A DNA stretch of 64,000 nt from Streptomyces griseoviridis (GCA_014649155.1 BMSM01000020.1:1-64000); one strand, 5' to 3'. Shown: positions 26,707-35,191, counted from the first letter of the stretch. Translations and numbers: made by a program. Notes: generated by a model from the sequence alone, not told the origin.

Positions 26707-27813
26707 ATGACCGGAACCGACGCGCACGACCCGCCCGCCGTCACCGGACGGCAGAGCGGACCGCTGATCGTCACCGAGGACCCCGGCCTGCTCGACGACC
26801 TGCTGCGCCTGTGCGCGGCGGCCGGCGCCACACCCGAGGTGCACCCCTCGGTGCCCGGACACCGGAGCGGCTGGGAGGCCGCGCCGCTCGTCCTGGTCGG
26901 GGACGACGCCGCCCGCCGGGTGCGCGGCGCGCCCCGCAGACGGGGCGTCGTGCTGGTCGGGCACGACCAGGACGACCCCGGCGTGTGGCGGCGCGCCGTG
27001 GAGATCGGCGCCGACCACGTCCTGATGCTGCCCGACGGCGAGCAGTGGCTGGTCGACCGCATCGCCGATGTCGCCGAGGGCGCCGGCCGGCCCGCGCTCA
27101 CCGTCGGCGTCATCGGCGGCCGGGGCGGCGCCGGCGCCTCCACCCTGGCCTGCGCGCTCGCCGTCACCGCCGCCCGGCGGGGGCTGCGCACCCTGCTGGT
27201 GGACGCCGACCCCCTGGGCGGCGGACTGGACGTGCTGCTCGGCGGCGAGACCACCGAGGGGCTGCGCTGGCCCGCGTTCGCCGCCTCGCGCGGCCGGGTC
27301 GGCGGCGGCGCCCTGGAGGAGTCGCTGCCCGCACTGCACTCCCTGCGGGTGCTCAGCTGGGACCGCGGCGACCGGGTCGCCGTGCCGCCCCAGGCGGTCC
27401 GCGCGGTGCTCGCCGCCGCACGGCGCCGGGGCGGGGCGGTCGTCGTGGACCTGCCGCGCCGGATCGACGACGGGGCGGCGGAGGTCCTCGCCCAGCTCGA
27501 CCTCGGGCTGCTGGTCGTCCCCGCCGAACTGCGGGCGGTCGCGGCGGCCGGGCGGGTCGCCTCCGCCGTCGGCCTGGTCCTGCGCGACCTGCGGGTCGCG
27601 GTGCGCGGGCCGTACGCGCCGGGGCTGGACGACCGGGAGGTGGCCGGGCTGCTCGGGCTGCCCCTGGCCGGTGAGGTCCCCACCGAGCCCGGCCTGCCGC
27701 GCGCCCAGGAGGGCGGGCGGCCGCCGGGGACCGCCGTCCGCGGACCGCTGGCGCGCTTCTGCCGGGATTTCTGGGAGCGGGCGCTGACCGAGACGGAGGC
27801 GGGGACGCCATGA
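26707..27813 (+). CDS. ssd: septum-site-determining-like / CpaE-TadZ ATPase
   Basis: This 368-residue protein is of the Ssd group, related to MinD/ParA and to CpaE/TadZ pilus-localising proteins. An N-terminal receiver-like half (PLIVTEDPGLLDDLLRLCAAAG...) precedes the ATPase half. The P-loop region reads IGGRGGAGASTLACALA: it keeps the GGxGG start but has Ala-Ser instead of Lys-Thr/Ser, so the signature lysine is missing and ATP hydrolysis is doubtful, as reported for this family. VVVDLPRR is the Walker B-like segment. It is the first gene of the Tad operon and overlaps tadA by 4 bases. It probably positions the pilus machine; links to cell division come from mycobacterial relatives. Confidence 0.9.
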   Translation: MTGTDAHDPPAVTGRQSGPLIVTEDPGLLDDLLRLCAAAGATPEVHPSVPGHRSGWEAAPLVLVGDDAARRVRGAPRRRGVVLVGHDQDDPGVWRRAVEIGADHVLMLPDGEQWLVDRIADVAEGAGRPALTVGVIGGRGGAGASTLACALAVTAARRGLRTLLVDADPLGGGLDVLLGGETTEGLRWPAFAASRGRVGGGALEESLPALHSLRVLSWDRGDRVAVPPQAVRAVLAAARRRGGAVVVDLPRRIDDGAAEVLAQLDLGLLVVPAELRAVAAAGRVASAVGLVLRDLRVAVRGPYAPGLDDREVAGLLGLPLAGEVPTEPGLPRAQEGGRPPGTAVRGPLARFCRDFWERALTETEAGTP

Positions 27814-29198
27814 GGACGCCGGAGCGGGGTGGTGGCGAAGGCGGGACGGAGCTGCCCGGGTGGGCCGGTGACGGGCGGGAACCGGAGCGGGGCGCGGGCA
27901 TGCCGGCGGCGCTGCTGGACGGCGTACGGCGCCGGCTCGCGGAGGACGGCGCGGAACCGACGCCCGCGCGGGTGGCGCAGGCCCTGCGCGCACAGGGGCG
28001 GGTGCTCGGCGACGCCGAGGTCCTCGGCACGGCCGAGCGGCTCCGGTCCGAGCTGGTCGGCAGCGGGCCGCTGCAACCGCTGCTCGCCGACCCCTCGGTG
28101 ACCGACGTCCTGGTGTCCGCCCCGGACCGGGTCTGGGTGGACCGGGGCGGCGGACTGGAGCTGACCGCCGTGTCCTTCCCGGACGCCGGGGCCGTGCGGC
28201 GGCTCGCGCGGCGGCTCGCCGCCGTCGCCGGACGCCGCCTCGACGACGCCCGGCCGTGGGTGGACGCCCGGCTCCCCGACGGGACCCGGCTGCACGCGGT
28301 GCTGCCACCGGTCGCCGTCGGGTGCGCCTGCCTGTCGCTGCGGGTGGTACGGCCACGCGCGTTCACGCTGGACGAGCTGGTCGCGGCCGGGACCGTGCCG
28401 CCGGGCGGGGACCGGGTGCTGCGGGCACTGCTGGACGCCCGGCTGTCCTTCCTGGTCAGCGGCGGTACGGGCAGCGGCAAGACCACGCTGCTGAGCGCCT
28501 TGCTCGGCCTGGTCGGCGCGGGGGAGCGGATCGTGCTCGCCGAGGACTCCGCCGAACTGCGGCCGGACCATCCGCACGTCGTACGGCTGGAGGCCCGACC
28601 GGCCAACCAGGAGGGCGCCGGCCTGGTGACGCTGGAGGACCTGGTACGCCAGGCGCTGCGGATGCGGCCCGACCGGCTGGTCGTCGGGGAGGTGCGCGGG
28701 GCCGAGGTGGTCCATCTGCTGGCGGCGCTCAACACCGGGCACGAGGGCGGCTGCGGCACGGTCCACGCCAACGCCGCCGCGGACGTGCCGGCCCGGCTGG
28801 AGGCGCTCGGTACCGCCGCCGGCCTGGACCGGGCCGCGCTGCACAGCCAGCTCGCCGCCGCGCTGTCGGTGGTCCTGCACCTCGTCCGCGACCGCACCGG
28901 GCGGCGGCGGATCGCGGAGGTGCGGGTGCTGGAGAGGGACGCGTCGGGGCTGGTGCGGACCGTGCCGGCGCTGCGGTGGGGCGAGGCGGCGTTCGTGCGG
29001 GAACGGGGCTGGGAGCGGCTCAGGGAGCTGCTGGGCGAGGAGTGCGGGGGCGTGGACGGTGCGGCATCGGGGCCGGGGTCTGAGGTGGGGTCGAAGCCGG
29101 GGCCGGAGTCGGAGTCGGGGTTCAAGCCGGGGGCGGGTTCGGGCCCCCGCTCGGGTGCGGGCCAGTGGGGAGGGGGAGCCGATGGGCGGCGTGGGTGA
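27810..29198 (+). CDS. tadA: TadA/CpaF secretion ATPase
   Basis: This 462-residue hexameric ATPase of the type II/IV secretion family would power assembly of Flp/Tad pili from the cytoplasmic face. Walker A VSGGTGSGKTTLLSALLG lies near residues 215-232. It is followed by the Asp-box IVLAEDSAELRPDHPHVVRLEARP, Walker B RMRPDRLVVGEVRGAE and the His-box GHEGGCGTVHANAA. An N-terminal domain (residues 1-200) precedes the motor. The C-terminal 45 residues are a Gly/Ser/Pro/Glu low-complexity tail (SEVGSKPGPESESG). ATG 27810 overlaps the ssd stop, and its own 3' end overlaps tadB by 17 bases. All motor motifs are intact. Confidence 0.95.
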   Translation: MRTPERGGGEGGTELPGWAGDGREPERGAGMPAALLDGVRRRLAEDGAEPTPARVAQALRAQGRVLGDAEVLGTAERLRSELVGSGPLQPLLADPSVTDVLVSAPDRVWVDRGGGLELTAVSFPDAGAVRRLARRLAAVAGRRLDDARPWVDARLPDGTRLHAVLPPVAVGCACLSLRVVRPRAFTLDELVAAGTVPPGGDRVLRALLDARLSFLVSGGTGSGKTTLLSALLGLVGAGERIVLAEDSAELRPDHPHVVRLEARPANQEGAGLVTLEDLVRQALRMRPDRLVVGEVRGAEVVHLLAALNTGHEGGCGTVHANAAADVPARLEALGTAAGLDRAALHSQLAAALSVVLHLVRDRTGRRRIAEVRVLERDASGLVRTVPALRWGEAAFVRERGWERLRELLGEECGGVDGAASGPGSEVGSKPGPESESGFKPGAGSGPRSGAGQWGGGADGRRG

Positions 29199-30090
29199 CG
29201 TGTCGACGACCGCGGCGGCCCTGGCCTGCCTCGGGGGCGCGGTGTGGGCGGCCGGTGGACGGCGCTCCGGGGCCCGGCGGGTGCGCCTGCTGGTCGCCGG
29301 GGGCGGGGCGGCCGGGACCGGTTCGCCGGGCCGCTCGGGGGCTGCCGGGCCCGGAGCGCCACCCGCGCCGTGGGCGAGCGAGGGGCTGCGCCTGCTCCGT
29401 GGGCGGCTGCGGCCCGAGTGGTGGTCCCCGGTGGCGGGGCTGGCGCTGGCGGTACTGGGAGCGTCGTTCCTGCCGCTCGTCGTGGGAGCGGCGGGGGTGC
29501 CGGTGCTGTGCCGGGTCCGGCGGGCGGGCCGGGCACGGCGGACCCGGGACCGGCGGCAGGACGCGGTGATCGCGCTGTGCGCGGTCCTCGCCGGGGAGGT
29601 ACGGGCCGGACGGCAGCCGGGGGAGGCGCTGCTGTGCGCCGCGCGGGAGTCCGGCGGGCTCGGTGAGGGGCAGGCCGCGGTGCTGGCGGCCGCCCGGTTC
29701 GGCGGGGACGTCCCGGGCGCGCTCGGGGCGGCGGCCCGGCAGCCGGGTGCCGAGGGGCTGCGGGGACTCGCCGCGTGCTGGCGGGTGGCCGTCGACCAGG
29801 GCGCCGGTCTCGCGGCCGGTCTGGACCGGCTCGCGGACGCGCTGCGCGCCGAACGGGACCTGCGGGCCGACCTGCGCGCCCAGTTGGCCGGGGCCCGTGC
29901 CACGGCCGTGATGCTGGCCGGTCTGCCGGCCGTGGGCCTGCTGTTCGGGGCGGTGCTCGGGGCCGACCCGCTGCGCGTCCTGCTGCACAGCGGAGCGGGA
30001 CTGGGCTGTCTGCTGGCCGGCGGCGTACTGGAAGGGCTCGGGATGTGGTGGGTGAGCCGGATCGTGCGGCGGGCGGAGGCACAGGCGTGA
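29182..30090 (+). CDS. tadB: TadB-like pilus inner-membrane platform protein
   Basis: This 302-residue protein is of the T2SSF (GspF/PilC) family; with TadC it forms the membrane platform on which TadA acts. The start ATG 29182 was chosen for GGGAGGGGGAG just upstream; the frame is open before it but that part is the shadow of tadA's tail. A hydrophobic pair is seen near residues 75-105 (WWSPVAGLALAVLGASFLPLVVGAAGVPVL). A cytoplasmic T2SSF segment (CAVLAGEVRAGRQPGEALLCAA...GGDVPGALGAAA) and C-terminal helices follow. It overlaps tadA by 17 bases and tadC by 4, so it is part of a fully coupled operon. Confidence 0.9.
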   Translation: MGGVGDVSTTAAALACLGGAVWAAGGRRSGARRVRLLVAGGGAAGTGSPGRSGAAGPGAPPAPWASEGLRLLRGRLRPEWWSPVAGLALAVLGASFLPLVVGAAGVPVLCRVRRAGRARRTRDRRQDAVIALCAVLAGEVRAGRQPGEALLCAARESGGLGEGQAAVLAAARFGGDVPGALGAAARQPGAEGLRGLAACWRVAVDQGAGLAAGLDRLADALRAERDLRADLRAQLAGARATAVMLAGLPAVGLLFGAVLGADPLRVLLHSGAGLGCLLAGGVLEGLGMWWVSRIVRRAEAQA

Positions 30091-30875
30091 ACGGGGAGTT
30101 CGTCCACAGCCTGGGGACGGCCGTGGCACCCCTGCTGCTCGCCGCGTGGCTGGTGCGGTGGGCGTGCGCCGTACGGCGGGAGCGGAGGGCACGGCACCGG
30201 TCGGCCGCGCTGCTGCCGCCCGACCGGCCGCCGGCCGCCCCGCGCGCCGATGTGCCCGGCGCGGTCCGCGCCTGGCTGCCGTCGGCGGGCACGGTGGCGG
30301 CGGGATGGGCCCTGGCCGGGGACGTCACCGGTGTCCTGGCGGGAGCGGCCGTCGCGGCGGGGTTGTGGTGGTGGCAGCGGAAGCGGCCGGGTGCGGCGCG
30401 GGCCGCCGTCCGGGGAGACGCCGTGGCCGCGGCCCGGCAACTTCCCCTGGCCGCCGACCTGGTGGCGGCATGTATCGCGGCGGGAGCCGGGCCGGTGGTC
30501 GCCGCCCGGGCCGTGGGGGACGCCCTCGGCGGACCGGTCGGCGACGCGCTGGCGCGCGGCGCGGCGGAGGTCCGGCTGGGCGGCGAGCCGAGCGGCGCCT
30601 GGCGCGAGTTGGCGGGGATCGACGGGGCCGCGGCCCTGGCCCGGCTGCTGGAACGCGCCGATGTCTCCGGGCTGCCCGCGGCCGGCCCGGTCGCCCACCT
30701 CGCCGAGCGGACCCGCGCGGACCGGGCCCGCGCGACCACGGAACGGGCCCGCCGGGCGGCCGTCACGGTCACCGCGCCGGTCGGCCTGTGTTTCCTGCCC
30801 GCGTTCATCGCGGTGGGCGTGCTGCCGGTGGTGATCGGCCTCGCGGGCGGGGTCCTGGGAGGGGGTGGCGGATGA
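30087..30875 (+). CDS. tadC: TadC-like pilus platform protein
   Basis: This second T2SSF-family membrane protein has 262 residues. GTG 30087 overlaps the tadB stop (GTGA). An N-terminal helix (LLLAAWLVRWACAVRRER), a hydrophobic middle segment (VTGVLAGAAVAAGLWWW), a cytoplasmic T2SSF core (LPLAADLVAACIAAGAGPVVAARAVGDALGG...LGGEPSGAWREL) and a C-terminal pair ending LCFLPAFIAVGVLPVVIGLAGGVLGGGGG are visible. It is the partner of TadB in the Flp/Tad machine. The frame is open far upstream of 30087, but that region lies within tadB in another frame and is not coding here. Confidence 0.9.
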   Translation: MNGEFVHSLGTAVAPLLLAAWLVRWACAVRRERRARHRSAALLPPDRPPAAPRADVPGAVRAWLPSAGTVAAGWALAGDVTGVLAGAAVAAGLWWWQRKRPGAARAAVRGDAVAAARQLPLAADLVAACIAAGAGPVVAARAVGDALGGPVGDALARGAAEVRLGGEPSGAWRELAGIDGAAALARLLERADVSGLPAAGPVAHLAERTRADRARATTERARRAAVTVTAPVGLCFLPAFIAVGVLPVVIGLAGGVLGGGGG

Positions 30876-30949
30876 CGTCGACGGCCTGAGCGGCGGCAGA
30901 CGAAGCGGACGAAGCGGTTTCAGCGAACGAAGCGGTCAAGGAGCGAGCA

Positions 30950-31219
30950 GTGAGTCCCACGGGGGTCGAGATGAGCAGGACGTACAGGACATGCCGGATG
31001 GCCCGGGCACGGCTGCGTGTCCTGGTGGGCCGGGCACGCGCGGCGTGCCGGCCGGGCGGAGCCCTGCGGCGGGACGGCGGCATGGTCACGTCTGAGTACG
31101 CCATGGGCATCATCGCGGCGGTGGCGTTCGCGGTGGTCCTGTACAAGGTCGTGACCAGCGGCGCGGTCGGCGCGGAGCTGGAGCGGGTCGTGCGGCAGGC
31201 GCTCGATGCGCGGATGTGA
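30950..31219 (+). CDS. DUF4244 Flp-like prepilin
   Basis: This 89-residue protein is the likely major pilin of the Tad system. The long basic leader (about 44 residues) ends RRDGG, followed by MVTSEYAMGIIAAVAFAVVLYKVV. That gives a Flp-type processing site Gly|x4-Glu-Tyr with Glu at +5, then a single hydrophobic helix. Mature pilin would be only about 45 residues, typical of Flp. GTG 30950 is preceded by AAGGAG at a 6-base gap, the best ribosome binding site in the operon, fitting high expression. The leader is longer than in Gram-negative Flp. No prepilin peptidase gene lies in this window, so processing must depend on a distant gene. Confidence 0.9.
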   Translation: MSPTGVEMSRTYRTCRMARARLRVLVGRARAACRPGGALRRDGGMVTSEYAMGIIAAVAFAVVLYKVVTSGAVGAELERVVRQALDARM

Positions 31220-31574
31220 GCGGGACCCGGACGACGCGGGCGACGGGGGGTTCGTGACCGCCGAGACGGCCGTGGTCCTGCCGGTCCTGGTGATGTTCGC
31301 CACGGCACTGGTGTGGGGGCTGCTGGTGGTGGCCGCGCAGATCCAGTGCGTGGACGCGGCCCGGACCGGCGCCCGCGCCGCCGCCCGGCAGGACCCGGCG
31401 GACGCGGTCGTCGAGATCGCCCGCCGGGCGGCACCGGACGGGGCGGAGGTCACGGTCAGCCGGGAGCCGGACCGGGTCCGGGTGGCGGTGGTGGCGCGGG
31501 CGCCGGTGCTGAGCGGGCTGCCGTTCGAGGTACGGGAGGAAGCGGTGGCGTCGGTGGAGGGGGCGGGACCGTGA
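31206..31574 (+). CDS. tadE: TadE-family minor pilin-like protein
   Basis: This 122-residue protein has the TadE pattern: a short acidic N-terminus, then GFVTAETAVVLPVLVMFATALVWGLLVVAAQIQCVDAARTGARAAAR, in which a Glu five residues into the hydrophobic helix mimics type IV prepilin processing. A small extracytoplasmic domain with beta-strand character follows (GAEVTVSREPDRVRVAVVARAPVL). ATG 31206 overlaps the DUF4244 stop by 14 bases, and its own stop overlaps the next GTG by 4. It probably acts as a pseudopilin in pilus initiation. Length is normal for the family. Confidence 0.88.
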   Translation: MRGCERDPDDAGDGGFVTAETAVVLPVLVMFATALVWGLLVVAAQIQCVDAARTGARAAARQDPADAVVEIARRAAPDGAEVTVSREPDRVRVAVVARAPVLSGLPFEVREEAVASVEGAGP

Positions 31575-32311
31575 AGGGCGGGAGCGGGAGGAGGCCCGAG
31601 CGGTGTCCCGACCGGGGTTCCGCCAGTGTCTGGAGCGTCGCGGTCATCACCGTGCTGTGCGTGGTCTTCGGGGTCGTCCTGGCTCTGGGGCAGGCGGTCG
31701 TGACCCGGCACCGGGCGGCCGGCGGCGCCGATCTCGCGGCGCTGGCGGCGGCCGGGCGGTGGGCCGGGGGCGGTGCCGGGGCCTGCGCCGCGGCGGACCG
31801 GGTGGCCCGGGCCCAGGGAACGCGGATCGTACGGTGCGCGCTCACCGGGCAGGTCGCGGACGTCACGGTTGCGTCGGGGCGGGGCCCGTTCGCGGCGGAG
31901 GTCAGGGCACGGGCGGGCCCGGCGGAGACGCCGGCGGCGGCAGATCCGGCACCTGCCCGGGAGCCTGCCCGTGAGCGGACGACACCCCTGGGCCACCGGC
32001 AGCCTCGGGGTGTCCCGCCCCCTTCGGAGTGTTTGGCGTTGTCGGATCACCGGCAGCCTCGGGGTCTCCCGCCCTCTTCGGAGCGTCTGGCGTTGTCGGG
32101 CCACCGGCAGCCTCGGGGTCTCCCGCCCTCTTCGGTGCCTCTGGCGTTGTCGGGCCACCGGCAGCCTTCGGTGCCTCTGGCGTTGTCGGATCACCCGCAG
32201 CCTCGGATGCCCCTGACGCCCCCGGGCCACCGGCAGCCTCGGATGCCCCCGCTCCCTCCGACGCCCCCGCTGTCTCCGACGCCCCCGCCGCCCCCCGCAG
32301 CAGCACCGTGA
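31571..32311 (+). CDS. second TadE/TadG-like protein (Rv3654c-type), extended C-terminus
   Basis: This 246-codon frame starts at GTG 31571 (overlapping the tadE stop). The first ~125 residues are family-like: DRGSASVWSVAVITVLCVVFGVVLALGQAVVTRHRAAGGADLAALAAAGRW with one membrane helix, then CAAADRVARAQGTRIVRC and a strand-rich end. From about residue 130 onward the frame runs through a 54/36-bp repeat tract, giving repeated HRQPRGLPPSS-type sequence. It overlaps the helicase gene on the other strand by 410 bases. Relatives, as I recall, end near residue 130-140, so the repeat-encoded tail may be an accident of lost stop codons. The call for the N-terminal part is firm; the true end is uncertain. 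Confidence 0.75.
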   Translation: MKGGSGRRPERCPDRGSASVWSVAVITVLCVVFGVVLALGQAVVTRHRAAGGADLAALAAAGRWAGGGAGACAAADRVARAQGTRIVRCALTGQVADVTVASGRGPFAAEVRARAGPAETPAAADPAPAREPARERTTPLGHRQPRGVPPPSECLALSDHRQPRGLPPSSERLALSGHRQPRGLPPSSVPLALSGHRQPSVPLALSDHPQPRMPLTPPGHRQPRMPPLPPTPPLSPTPPPPPAAAP

Positions 32312-34730
32312 GGAGCCGTACCGCCCCCCGCTTGTGCAACGGCTCGTTGCCGTTGCCGCACTTGGGGGACTGGATGCAGGACGGGCACCCGGCGTCGCAC
32401 TCGCAGGAGGCGATGGCCTCGCGGGTCGCCGTGAGCCACCTGCGGGCCGTGTGGAAGGCGCGCTCCGCGAAGCCCGCGCCGCCGGGATGACCGTCGTAGA
32501 CGAAGACCGTGGGGAGGAGGGTGTCCGGGTGCAGGGGGATCGACACGCCGCCGATGTCCCAGCGGTCGCACGTCGCGAAGAGCGGGAGCATGCCGATCGA
32601 CGCGTGCTCGGCGGCGTGCAGGGCGCCGCCTAGGATCTCCGGGCTGATCCGAGCGGCGTCGAGCTGGTCCTCGGTGACCGTCCACCACACCGCGCGGGTG
32701 CGCAGCGTACGAGGAGGGAGGTCGAGTTTCGTCTCGCCGAGGACCTCACCGGTGATCAGGCGGCGGCGGAGGAAGGAGACGACCTGGTTGGTGACCTCGA
32801 CGGAGCCGTAGCACAGGCGGCCGTCGCCCCAGGGGACCTCGATGTCGGTCTCCAGGACGGAGATGGCGGTGGTGTCGCGGGCCACCGTGGAGTACGGCGG
32901 GCTCGCCCGCTCGACCAGGGCGACCGAGTCCTCCAGGTCCAGCGAGCGCACGAGATACGTGCGTCCCTGATGCAGGTGGACCGCGCCCTCGTGGACCGTG
33001 GTGTGCGCCGCGCCGGCGTCGACCGTGCCCAGCAGCCGGCCCGTGCCCTCCTCCACGATCTGCACCGGGCGACCGCCCTCGCCGCGGATGTCGGTGAGGT
33101 CGGCGGCCCGTTCGCGGCGCGTCCAGTGCCACGCCCTGGTCCGGCGGCGCAGCAGCTTCGCGGCCTCCAACTGGGGGAGGAGTTCCCCGCACGCCGGGCC
33201 GAACAGCTCCAGGTCGTCCTCCGTCAGCGGCAGTTCGGCCGCCGCCGCGCACAGGTGCGGGGCGAGCACGTACGGGTTGTCGGGGTCGAGGACGGTGGAT
33301 TCGACCGGCTGGTCGAAGAGGGCCTCGGGGTGGTGGACGAGGAAGGTGTCCAGCGGGTCGTCGCGGGCGACCAGGACCGCCAGCGCCCCCTGCCCGGACC
33401 GTCCCGCCCGGCCCGCCTGCTGCCACAGCGAGGCACGGGTGCCCGGATAACCGGCGATCACCACGGCGTCCAGGCCGGAGATGTCGACGCCGAGTTCCAG
33501 GGCGTTGGTCGCCGCGAGCCCGAGGAGGTCCCCGGAGTGCAGCGCGCGTTCGAGGGCGCGGCGCTCCTCGGGCAGATAGCCGCCGCGGTACGCCGCGACA
33601 CGCCCGGCCAGCGACCGGTCCACCTCGGCCAGCCGTTCCTGCGCGATGACGGAGATCAGCTCGGCGCCGCGCCGGGACCGGACGAAGGCGATGGAGCGCA
33701 GGCCCTGCACGGTGAGGTCGGTCAGCAGATCGGCGGCTTCGGCGGTAGCCGTGCGGCGGACGGGTGCGCCCTTCTCGCCCTCCAGTTCGGTCAGCGGCGG
33801 TTCCCAGAGGGCGAACACCAGTTCACCGCGGGGTGAGGCGTCGTCGGCCACCTCGACCACCGGCAGACCGGTGAGCCGGCGGGCGGCCGCCGCCGGCTCG
33901 GCGGCGGTGGCGGAGGCCAGCAGGAAGACGGGGGAGGAGCCGTAGCGGGCGCACAGACGGCGCAGTCTGCGCAGCACCTGGGCGACGTGGGAGCCGAACA
34001 CCCCGCGGTAGGTGTGGCACTCGTCGATGACGACGTACTTCAGCGCCTTGAGGAAGGAGGACCAGCGGGGGTGGGAGGGCAGGATGCCGCGGTGCAGCAT
34101 GTCCGGATTGGTGAGGACGAGGGTGGCGTACTGGCGGATCCACTCGCGCTCCTCGAAGGGCGTGTCACCGTCATGGACGGCGGCGCGAACGGATGTGCCA
34201 AGGGGCCGGGACAACTCCTTCACCGCCCGGAGCTGATCGGCGGCGAGGGCCTTCGTCGGGGCGAGGTAGAGGGCGGTGGCGCCCCGCCCGTTCGGCGCCT
34301 CGGAGCCGTCCAGCAGCGTCGAGAGGACCGGCACCAGATAGGCCAGGGACTTGCCCGACGCGGTGCCGGTGGCGACGACCACCGAATCGCCGTCGAGGGC
34401 GTGCTCGACCACGCGTGCCTGGTGGGCCCAGGGATGTTCGATGCCCGCGGCCCGTACGGCGGCGAGCACCTCCGGGCGAATCCGGTCCGGCCAGCGGGCA
34501 TGGCGGCCCGCACGCGGGGGCAAGTGCTCCGTATGAGTGATGCGCGCAGCCCGGCCCGGCCCCGCGGCGAGCCGGTCCAGGACCGTGCCCGGACCCGGCT
34601 GGGAGGCGGGGTCCGCCGGGGGTCGATCGGATCGGTGATTCTCGGCCATCGGCATCGAGTCTGTCACTGGCGTGACGGACAATGGGACCAAGGCGTCGTG
34701 CACGCCTGCTGGTAAGTGATTGAATGCCAT
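31902..34730 (-). CDS. DEAD/DEAH-box helicase with DUF1998 zinc-binding domain
   Basis: This 942-residue superfamily 2 helicase has Walker A ATGTASGKSLAYLVPVL near residue 120, motif Ia LYLAPTKALAADQ, motif II VIDECHTYRG (DECH), motif III LASATAAEP and motif VI QQAGRAGRSGQGALAV. The C-terminal DUF1998-type domain ends in a four-cysteine cluster CECDAGCPSCIQSPKCGNGNEPL near residues 790-812, a probable zinc or iron-sulfur site. The final 110 residues are Ala/Gly/Pro/Thr repeats (DPEAAGGPTTPEAPKRAG-like) encoded by the 54/36-bp tract. The family (Hrq1/MrfA-like) includes DNA repair helicases. ATG 34730 gives MAFNHLPAGVHDAL. It is divergent from bldG, with 83 bases between. Confidence 0.92.
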   Translation of the reverse strand: MAFNHLPAGVHDALVPLSVTPVTDSMPMAENHRSDRPPADPASQPGPGTVLDRLAAGPGRAARITHTEHLPPRAGRHARWPDRIRPEVLAAVRAAGIEHPWAHQARVVEHALDGDSVVVATGTASGKSLAYLVPVLSTLLDGSEAPNGRGATALYLAPTKALAADQLRAVKELSRPLGTSVRAAVHDGDTPFEEREWIRQYATLVLTNPDMLHRGILPSHPRWSSFLKALKYVVIDECHTYRGVFGSHVAQVLRRLRRLCARYGSSPVFLLASATAAEPAAAARRLTGLPVVEVADDASPRGELVFALWEPPLTELEGEKGAPVRRTATAEAADLLTDLTVQGLRSIAFVRSRRGAELISVIAQERLAEVDRSLAGRVAAYRGGYLPEERRALERALHSGDLLGLAATNALELGVDISGLDAVVIAGYPGTRASLWQQAGRAGRSGQGALAVLVARDDPLDTFLVHHPEALFDQPVESTVLDPDNPYVLAPHLCAAAAELPLTEDDLELFGPACGELLPQLEAAKLLRRRTRAWHWTRRERAADLTDIRGEGGRPVQIVEEGTGRLLGTVDAGAAHTTVHEGAVHLHQGRTYLVRSLDLEDSVALVERASPPYSTVARDTTAISVLETDIEVPWGDGRLCYGSVEVTNQVVSFLRRRLITGEVLGETKLDLPPRTLRTRAVWWTVTEDQLDAARISPEILGGALHAAEHASIGMLPLFATCDRWDIGGVSIPLHPDTLLPTVFVYDGHPGGAGFAERAFHTARRWLTATREAIASCECDAGCPSCIQSPKCGNGNEPLHKRGAVRLLTVLLRGAAGASETAGASEGAGASEAAGGPGASGASEAAGDPTTPEAPKAAGGPTTPEAPKRAGDPEAAGGPTTPDAPKRAGDPEAAGDPTTPNTPKGAGHPEAAGGPGVSSAHGQAPGQVPDLPPPASPPGPPVP
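31990..32259. repeat. 54-bp / 36-bp tandem repeats, coding on both strands
   Basis: Three 54-bp units (31990-32043, 32044-32097, 32098-32151) are followed by three 36-bp units (32152-32187, 32188-32223, 32224-32259), the short ones lacking an 18-bp internal block. All lengths are multiples of three and no stop occurs in either gene's frame. The tract is therefore translated into 18- and 12-residue repeats in the helicase tail (minus strand) and the TadE/G-like tail (plus strand). Confidence 0.9.
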
Positions 34731-34813
34731 CGCGGCTGGCGAACCGTCCCGGGGGCTCCAAGCCGAGGTAACCCCGAGGGGCGACCGCTCGATAGCAAGG
34801 TGCTGGAGGATCC

Positions 34814-35155
34814 GTGGACCTGTCCCTGTCGACCCGTACCGTCGGCGATCGTACGGTCGTCGAGGTCGGTGGCGAAATTGACGTATACACCGCGCCCAAG
34901 CTGCGCGAGCAGCTGGTCGAGCTGGTGAACGACGGGAGTTTCCACCTCGTCGTCGACATGGAGGGCGTGGACTTCCTCGACTCCACCGGACTCGGCGTGC
35001 TGGTCGGCGGCCTGAAGCGGGTGCGTGCCCACGAGGGCTCGCTGCGCCTGGTCTGCAACCAGGAGCGCATTCTGAAGATTTTCCGCATCACCGGTCTGAC
35101 CAAGGTGTTCCCGATCCACACCTCGGTCGACGAAGCGGTCGCGGCCACCGACTGA
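34814..35155 (+). CDS. bldG: anti-sigma factor antagonist BldG
   Basis: This 113-residue STAS-domain protein of the SpoIIAA/RsbV family is essential in Streptomyces for aerial growth and antibiotic production. It controls sigma factors by sequestering anti-sigma factors, and is switched by phosphorylation. The phosphorylatable serine is Ser57 in VDFLDSTGLGVLVGGLKR, with the canonical Asp-Ser context. GTG 34814 follows TGGAGGATCC, a good ribosome binding site. The partner anti-sigma gene follows after 112 bases that contain a hairpin, fitting the published production of both mono- and bicistronic transcripts. Recognition is by sequence and by the helicase-bldG-hppA neighbourhood. Confidence 0.97.
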   Translation: MDLSLSTRTVGDRTVVEVGGEIDVYTAPKLREQLVELVNDGSFHLVVDMEGVDFLDSTGLGVLVGGLKRVRAHEGSLRLVCNQERILKIFRITGLTKVFPIHTSVDEAVAATD

Positions 35156-35163
35156 CGACGACC

Positions 35164-35191
35164 GCCGCCCCGGACCCCGGTGCGGGGCGGC
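35164..35191 (+). terminator. attenuator-like hairpin between bldG and its partner gene
   Basis: A perfect 9-bp GC stem (35164-35172 with 35183-35191) with a 10-base loop lies just after the bldG stop, with no T-tract. It probably gives partial termination so that bldG is made in excess of the downstream anti-sigma factor. Confidence 0.6.
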
